NCBI GenBank assembly: GCA_963989385.1
Contig: OZ022500.1
Location: 17,312,460 to 17,376,459 of the forward strand
DNA from: Ctena decussata
Taxonomy: Eukaryota; Mollusca; Bivalvia; Lucinida; Lucinidae
Direction: 5' to 3'
DNA length: 64,000 nucleotides
Part shown: piece after piece, positions 57,576 through 64,000 of the stretch
Layout: the number at the start of each line of letters is the position of its first letter
Position numbering within the stretch: position 1 is the first letter of the stretch
Program-made: the position numbers and the translations under genes
The notes under the pieces: model-generated
Databases searched by the model: none
Told to the model about the DNA's origin: nothing
What the model saw: only the letters and a program-made list of their open reading frames with translations

Positions 57576-59144
57576 TAGTTGTTAAGCTGAACTTGTCAAC
57601 AGAGGTCATTATCTATCTATCTATTTTTGATCACGGGAGAGGTGATTGTTAAGGGGTGGGGAGTGGGTGCGAGGGGGTGGGTTGCGAGTCAACTGTTGGC
57701 AAAAAAATGTCCGAGCTTAACGGCGTGTAATTGCACAAAGCCATTCATAAGCATCCTCCTTCCACTGCACACAGCTTTGCATTATTAGCCTAGTTTACTT
57801 TTTGGAGCTTGTTTTTGTGATTTCAATCGTTCTGTATTCTTGACTTGTTTGGTGGGTAAAGTCGAGGTTGCCAAAATAAAACAAGATAACTTCCCTTGTA
57901 TATACCGCCACTGTCCGTTTCGAAGCGATAACTTCCAAGTGAATCCTTGTAATTGTATTTCCAGCACTGACTTTGATTGTATTGCTATTAAGTTTGCGTC
58001 TTGTTTTGATTTGTCGTCTCAAAAAAGAAAAAAACAGATGTAGATGTACCATATATTCTACCTTCTGTGCACTGATTTTAATGATAGATGAAAGTGAAGT
58101 AGAAGTACTGTATACACAGAACGAAACTTATAACCGTCCACCCTACATTTTCGCGAATGCTTCTTCGAACGAAATTTTGTGATGAAAAGTATATAGTAAG
58201 TCGCATACATCAGTAAGCCTCTTGCCAAAACTCTTCAAGTTATTTCATTTCAATAGCACACCTACTTCTGGCGTAGGCACCGTCCAAATAAAGGTACCCT
58301 CGTTTCAAAAAAGTCACAATTTTGCTACAGTATAAATGATCTCAAATGTCGTAGATTTTGTAAAAAAGTCTTATCCTAAAGAGGTAACCAAATACTTTCA
58401 TCAAAGATTTAAAAGTAATGAATGTACTTGCCGTTAGGTCTACGCAATAACGCGAAGAAATGCACTGTCGCTAGTTCAATCCCAGAAGTTCAGCTGTAAG
58501 CATATAAACCCAGATACAAAGTTCGCGCTTGTCTGTGGACGTAAATTTTGGCGAAATAGCATCGTTTCTGGATGTGTTCGCCAACATTTCAAAGAATGGA
58601 ATTCATTCCAAAATACTGTTTTATTGGATTTTAAATTTTATCCAGAAACCGGAAGTATGCTAAATGGGTGACAATTTTCAGCTGCAGTATGAACTTACCA
58701 GGCTCTAAGGGTATGGTCTTGCAGGCTAAGATCTAAAAAGGTACATACATTGGTTTCAACTATATTTTTTCGACGATTTTCGAAATTTGATTTCATTTCT
58801 CGGAAAACGCATTTTTTTAAATATTGCGTAAAAAGTACGTCTCTTCAGAAATCTCGACTTTTTTTAGTGCTTATTGGTTTGGTAGACAACATTTTCTCAT
58901 CCGTACTAAAAACTGCATGAAAATTGCGTATAAACAATGTTTTCTCCCCAAAAATGCTTTTTTGGATATTTCTTGCCAAAACTGTGCCTAAGCATCACAT
59001 TCACTTCAAAATATCGCTAAACTGTAGTCCATAACCATGCACATGATTTCTGATTTTATGCAACTTGATACTATTGCGTTTAGATAGAAAAAAGGCAATT
59101 TGAAAAATAAACGGTTATAATATTCGTTCAGTGTATAGTACATG
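57576..59144. other. Unassigned stretch
   Basis: Contains a G-rich segment (57640-57690) and short frames near 57785-58182 that overlap on both strands and look random. No splice-linked exon is recognised. Confidence 0.45.
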
Positions 59145-60155
59145 TACGAGATTGATCCAGAAGTAATGCCATTGCAGCTATAAAATCGTCTGTAATAAAG
59201 AGAACAACACACTTTCAAGTACCTTATTTTATTTGCATTATGGTCTGGCAATGTCATAAAAATACAGTGCAGAGTAATCGAGATGACATGGTAATGACAC
59301 GCGCCACACGACAATGACGTTGTTGACGTTCCAGACGGAACTTCGATATTGTGTCATGTCCAAAGTAGCATATTTGTTGTTCCAGCATAGCGCTTATATC
59401 TGTTCATCCAAGTTTATCTAATCTTTCAATATAATTTGAACAGTTCAGCAGCTCATGTTTAAGAATGTACACACTATTTGAATTGCAGAACATCGATATA
59501 TATTATGGGGTACAAATAAAATGACGTTACTGCTTGACATTGCACATAAAGGTCTTCCGGTTTTCAGGTGATCATTTAGCGATTCATCTGCAACCTTAAA
59601 GCACTGATTCAGCCTTTACAAAAGCCTCATATTCACTGTTTTATCACCGCACGTCAGCTCTGGAGTCTCTGGTGATGATAGTCCTAATTTGTAGCAAAAC
59701 CGCATTAATATGTGCTGACAGGTTTGTCAGTGTGCTGATATATTTGTCAGACATCAACATTTCTCACTCGGCAGTAACAAGCATTAGCACCAATAAGCAA
59801 ACTTTAAACTGCAATGACGATATTAAAGTAATAACACTGGGCGGAAGAAGTATATATTCCGTCACCGTATCAAATTTTCATCTGATTTGGCGCGTTAGTT
59901 TGATTTTGATTTGTGATTGCCTTTGAAAATTATATTCATGTAATTAAAGTTATTCTAACGTGCGGCACGATGGCGTCGGTGGCACACTTTAAACGTCTGT
60001 ATAATTGAAACGGAAAAAAATTGGGTACCAACTTTATATTTTTAATGTTAATCAGAACTGAATTACAGTATAGCTTGATATAATTTTTGTAATAATGCTA
60101 CAGTGAATAAGCGCGCAATGGACACAGTGACATTACTTCTGGATCAACCCTTGTA
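59145..60155. mobile_element. ~1.0 kb mariner-type element, transposase lost
   Basis: Left end TACGAGATTGATCCAGAAGT and the complement of the right end TACAAGGGTTGATCCAGAAGT are 26-28 bp inverted repeats of classic mariner type with TA at both borders. The interior has only short random frames. Confidence 0.7.
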
Positions 60156-60224
60156 CCTTTTGATGTTTGTTGTACATATGTTGATGTTCAGTTCCTCTGT
60201 GATGGATTGGACTTTACTGGCCCA

Positions 60225-60360
60225 GAGGTTATAAAACTTGAGTACATTCTCAAACTCAAAATATAGCACACTGATTGGCTGCTTCCGAGCATGTGTTCGG
60301 AATCAGCCAATCAGTGTGCTTTATTTTGAGTTTGAGATTATTCTCAAGTTTTATAACCTC
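60225..60360. mobile_element. MITE family B, full copy downstream of gene 4
   Basis: GAGGTTATAAAACTTGAG ... CTCAAGTTTTATAACCTC. Two substitutions break the perfect centre. Confidence 0.9.
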
Positions 60361-60721
60361 GAACCCTGATGTTGAAGACGGGCTGCTTCGTATTGTAGTT
60401 TGAGTTTTTCCTCCTTCTCCTTTGAGTGCCTTTGGTGGGTTGCGCATGTGATGGTCGCCGTACTTGCATATCTTTATTTATAATCCTGGATAAGCTACAC
60501 TACAGGCACACATTATTTTATCAACAGTGAATCCAAGTTGATTCAAGGATCTGACGTTGAATCACTGTCAATGCAATGTTGATTCAAATTAGTTTGTCCA
60601 GTGGATAGCACAACTAATTTTATACTAAAATACAAAAGAAGTAAGTAAAATATTATTTTGTTATTCTTTTGAATGATCAGAAAGCATGTCAGTGAGTTTT
60701 ACATAAAAGTCAAATTGAAAC

Positions 60722-60945
60722 TCATGCAACACATCTATAATCCCCAGGTCCTGGGTGGAAGATCATAGAACGACGTCTCCTTGAGACTTTGTGATCGACA
60801 GGAATTAAATCAACCTTTGGGGGCAGAATTGCGGGGCCGGTTGAGACCCAGCGACAATGAGTTCCGGGAGTACAGCCGCAGTGACCATTGGCAGTCTCTA
60901 GTGGGTAACAGTTAGCGTTGGCCAGATGATACTTCTCACAATAAC
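60722..60945 (-). CDS. Prokineticin/astakine-like secreted cysteine-rich protein, gene 4 of the cluster (last exon only)
   Basis: Terminal coding exon of a fourth cluster member; earlier exons must lie beyond the right edge, because no exon with the C-x5-C-x4-CC signature occurs between here and the end. The acceptor is TTTTGTAG and the entry phase (two bases completing a Gly codon) matches the other three genes. The 73 residues after that Gly include YCEKYH, NCYPLETANGHCGC, TPGTHCRWVSTGP, a strong polybasic site SRRRRS, then MIFHPGPGDYRCVA and TGA. The cysteine spacing is C-x9-C-x9-C-x-C-x5-C-x40-C. It shares ETxNGHCGCT, RWVSTG and RRSMIFHPGPG with gene 3, so these two are the closer pair. 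The RRRR/S site is a plausible furin-type cleavage site in the loop before the final cysteine. Confidence 0.8.
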
Positions 60946-60971
60946 CTACAAAAGGAATAAAAGTACTTTAC

Positions 60972-61078
60972 TCAGCAGGCATATGTCGTTGAATCAACGG
61001 TGAATCAACCTTGATTCGACGCCGTGACGTCGAATCAAGGATGATTTAATGTTGATTCAACGCTATGTGCCCACTGGG
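60972..61078. mobile_element. MITE related to family D, in intron 2 of gene 4
   Basis: CAGCAGGCATATGTCGTTGAATC ... TTCAACGCTATGTGCCCACTGGG. The ends match family D but the arms are TTGATTCAACG-type instead of ACGTCA-type. It starts 27 bases from the acceptor of exon 3. Confidence 0.75.
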
Positions 61079-61402
61079 TTAATAGACACACAACATTTAA
61101 GGTGTATGAGTACAACTTCAAGCCATTCTGCCATTTGTACAAAAGAGAAATACTTCTGTGAATTCCTGTTTCATTCCTGTGGCAACATATTTTTTTTCAT
61201 TTAAGAATTGACCATCTGTAAGACGGCAAGCAAACCTGAGTATGGTTGAAACTGATTCTCCTTAAGTGTACCAATTCACCTTAAACTTAATCGAATCAAC
61301 ACCGAAACAATTGCATAAAACGAAGTTGTTTCGGTTTCAACGTTGAGTTCCAGGCAATGTCATTGTTTGAAACAATGGAATTAAAAGAACAATCAAGGTA
61401 CC

Positions 61403-61551
61403 TTTTGTATGTATTGAATTATCCTAGGAATGATGCTTCACACAGATGCTTCACACATGCGCACAATATTACATTCGTTGTATGTATTGAATTATCCTAG
61501 AAATGATGCTTCACACAGATGCTTCACACATGCGCACAATATTACATTCGT
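61403..61551. repeat. 73 bp tandem duplication
   Basis: TGTATGTATTGAATTATCCTAG...CACAATATTACATTCGTT occurs twice with one or two differences. Confidence 0.9.
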
Positions 61552-62129
61552 TATGCTGTGCACAAACTTTCTGACCGTTCAAATGCAGTACTTCTGCTGT
61601 TACTGGTTCTTATTATCCATATCAGCATTATCGAAAGTTAAACTAGGCACCGCCGAAAGGCAAGCACTTCTCTCTTTACAATGTGTGGGTGGCCGTAAAA
61701 AAACTCCCTCTAGCTGCAACCATATAAATTCTTAAGTTTCAAACGAAAATGCGTGGTCGAAGTGGAGATCCTGATTTGACTACTCATTATACGATTCTAA
61801 ATTCAATTTTACGCTTTTTTGTCATATGAAATTTGTAATAATATTATTGCAACTATACAGCTACAAACTCCGTCTGACAACTGAGGAGAAACTGTCACAG
61901 AGCAGCTATCCCCCTAGTAAATTTTCCCCCTTGGGAAACGGGTTATATTTTTTCAGTTTCTTCTCTACGGCGCTTTTGTGAACTGACCATGTACTGATCT
62001 ACTCACAGAAGTGGTTAACGTCGACGCCACCTTGATTTTCTCAAACCGAACATTTGACGTCGTTAAGTAGCGTAGCGACAGGAAGACTGTACACCATCTG
62101 TTTCTTATTGTTTTGCTAATTGAAGGGGT

Positions 62130-62902
62130 CAGTGCAACAATGGACCTATCTCCATATTTGGTCAAAAATGAGTTAACCACTCTATCATGCAGAAAACATA
62201 TTTCCTCACCTATTTATCTCCCCTCTGACCATAGAACCAGCCAAAATAACGCTACTTGAAGAGGTTGCAATTTTTTTTACAAAGGGCCTATCTCCATTTT
62301 GCACCTTTTATGCAACAAAAGACCTAAATCCATCAAATTGTTTCATCATTTTATTTCAGCAATGTATCGGCTTAGAGATAAAGTAAGCATGTAAGTACTT
62401 TCATATTAAAACATTTTGGGATAAAAGTCATTTTCAACTAAATTTAACCTTTTCTAAATTGTTGAAAATTGATCTGAAAATTACATGATGGAGTTAGGAC
62501 CTTTGTTGCATAAACATCTTAATTCTTTTGCGATAATCTTGCTTTTTGTGGGTCTTATTCATATTTTAACATATACTATTGCTAAAAATAAATTATCCTC
62601 ACCATGTTATGTATTTTTCGATTACTGGTATGGCCACATTAACTTTTAAAGTGCGATTTTCATTTTTATGAAATATGCAGTTAGGCCCTTTCTTGCACTT
62701 ATAAAATCGCCACAATCCAGTTTTTCTAAGTTTATTTCTTTAAAACTTGTGGAATACTCGCAACACCACTTAAAATCAATGTTTCTCAACATATGTTGAC
62801 TATCTGTGCAACAAAAACAATAATTTCGAGTTTCGAGAAAAAAATAAGTTTTATGCGTTTTTCTCGAAATCATGAAAAATGGAGATAGGTCCCTTGTTGT
62901 AC
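62130..62902. mobile_element. Foldback repeat of GCAACAAAGGACCTATCTCCAT units
   Basis: CAACAATGGACCTATCTCCAT at 62136 faces ATGGAGATAGGTCCCTTGTTG at 62879. An inner pair, CAACAAAAGACCTAAATCCATC at 62313 and GATGGAGTTAGGACCTTTGTTGC at 62489, is nested within. Confidence 0.6.
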
Positions 62903-63181
62903 TGAAAACTTCAATTTCTATTCAAACCAGTCTAATTTTGGGTCGTAAAGAAGGAAATTCCGTTGAAATATTATATTGTAAAGCAAAAAATGTGCCTTAC
63001 CAATCTCGACCATAGAATTCCCGCTCTACGGAGCTTTGAGTTTCAGGCGCGACGCGCTTCCAATTGGGTGATCGCTATTAGCTTAAACTATTTAGTCTTT
63101 GTGCACAGATTCTACAAACAATGGGGTCGAGCTACAAGTTCTCTTAGCATTAGTTACCACCCTTCCCAGCTCATCTAAGTG

Positions 63182-64000
63182 AAATTAAAAACTTAAAGAA
63201 TTCCTTCAAGAGCGGAGGAAACATTCAGAGGAAGGAACATGGGCCAGACTACGTAGTTTCCGCTTATAAAACCCCATCAATGACCCTAAATATATATGGT
63301 GACGAAACCAGAGAAAAGCATGCTATTATTTCTTAATTTTTAATTGGGCAGTCAGTTAAAAGTCTGATTAATATCAAAAAGGGTCCAAATAATATAAAAG
63401 ACGATGGTCTAAAATAAGAGTCTATATCATTTCAAATTTCAGATGTCTCAGAATTCATTTTCTGATCTCAAAGGACGACAATAAAATATAATCTGCACTA
63501 TGGATGATGTACGGGGAGACGTTTTTACGGCCGCCATACGGCGCAATACCAGCTGCAGTGAAGTAAAATCAAAAGCTTAAAGAATTCCTTCCGCTGATTC
63601 AAGAATAGAAGGGCAGTTGTCAGTTACTGGCGAAAGTATGTGCACTTAGTACTGGTTAACCGCTTAGGAGGTCTAAGCCTGCCCAGGAATAGTGTGATTA
63701 GGTTAACTGACCGTCCCGACATGACCATAGCTGTTTACCGTGGACGTTAAGCAACAAATCAAATCAAAATAAAAAATTCCTGCAAGAGCAGAGAATACAA
63801 TTAGAAGAAGGAACATGGGCCAGGCTACAAAGTTTCGGCTAATAAAGCCTCATCAGTGACCCTTATGATTATATATGGTGACGAACCAGAGAAAAGCATG
63901 CTTTAATTTCTTAATTTTAATTGGGCAGTCAATTCAAAGTCTGAATAATATCAAAAAGGGTCCTAATGATATCAAAGATGATGGTCTAGAATAAGAGTCT
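63182..64000. repeat. ~576 bp direct duplication, second copy cut by the window edge
   Basis: GGAACATGGGCCAG, AACCAGAGAAAAGCATGCT, AATTGGGCAGTCA and GATGGTCTA recur in order at 63182-63430 and 63771-64000, about 88% identical. A headless SINE body lies at the junction. Confidence 0.75.
63583..63760 (+). mobile_element. SINE body without its tRNA head
   Basis: CCGCTGATTCAAG...GGACGTTAAGCAACAAATCAAATC matches the last ~180 bp of the SINE at 15342. A 5'-truncated insertion at AATTCC. Confidence 0.75.

Noticed and set aside
61000..64000. Search for exons 1 and 2 of gene 4
   Set aside because: No segment encodes C-x5-C-x4-CC on the minus strand; the missing exons are probably beyond the window.

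Overview
The window is animal (metazoan) nuclear DNA: AT-rich, gene-poor, with short exons bounded by GT/AG splice sites, tRNA-derived SINEs, non-LTR retrotransposon debris and very many palindromic MITEs. The repeat families, in particular the ~1.85 kb element with ends reading GCTCACCTGAG, resemble those of bivalve molluscs. A heterodont clam is my best guess, from memory of such repeats and not from a search.

The main genic content is a tandem cluster on the minus strand of small secreted cysteine-rich proteins. Three can be assembled in full (127, 140 and 149 residues; spans 4377-15983, 20604-24903 and 41023-54430). A fourth is represented by its last exon only (60722-60945) and runs off the right edge. 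Each complete gene has three coding exons: a signal-peptide exon, an exon carrying C-x5-C-x4-C-C, and an exon carrying C-x9-C-x9-C-x-C-x5-C and a C-terminal GPGxYxC. The first intron is phase 0 and the second is phase 1. The ten-cysteine order matches the prokineticin/astakine (colipase-like) fold, so these are probably secreted cytokine- or growth-factor-like proteins. A fifth small gene (36837-37046, minus) encodes a 69-residue protein with two copies of an LDN-x4-Q-x-NPNNP motif. It has a plausible TATA box and non-coding first exon about 2 kb upstream.

Layout from left to right. 1-4376: palindromic MITEs and unassigned DNA. 4377-15983: first cysteine-rich gene; its 10 kb intron holds SINEs and a three-level nest, in which a LINE is split by a 7.9 kb terminal-inverted-repeat element that is itself split by a 3.2 kb element. 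16083-20092: foldback elements, a long internally repeated element and a SINE. 20604-24903: second gene, with a decayed DDE/SWIM transposase in its intron. 24904-36836: MITEs, a 322 bp inverted repeat, a reverse-transcriptase relic and large unassigned stretches. 36837-39080: the NPNNP-motif gene. 41023-54430: third gene, its introns filled with repeats, a reverse-transcriptase relic and a 1 kb AT-rich palindromic tract. 55375-57240: a roughly 600 bp unit repeated three times that carries a Myb/SANT-like reading frame. 59145-60155: a mariner-type element. 60722-60945: last exon of the fourth gene. 61000-64000: repeats only.

All gene models come from reading splice signals and comparing the paralogues with each other. 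No transcript or database evidence was available.
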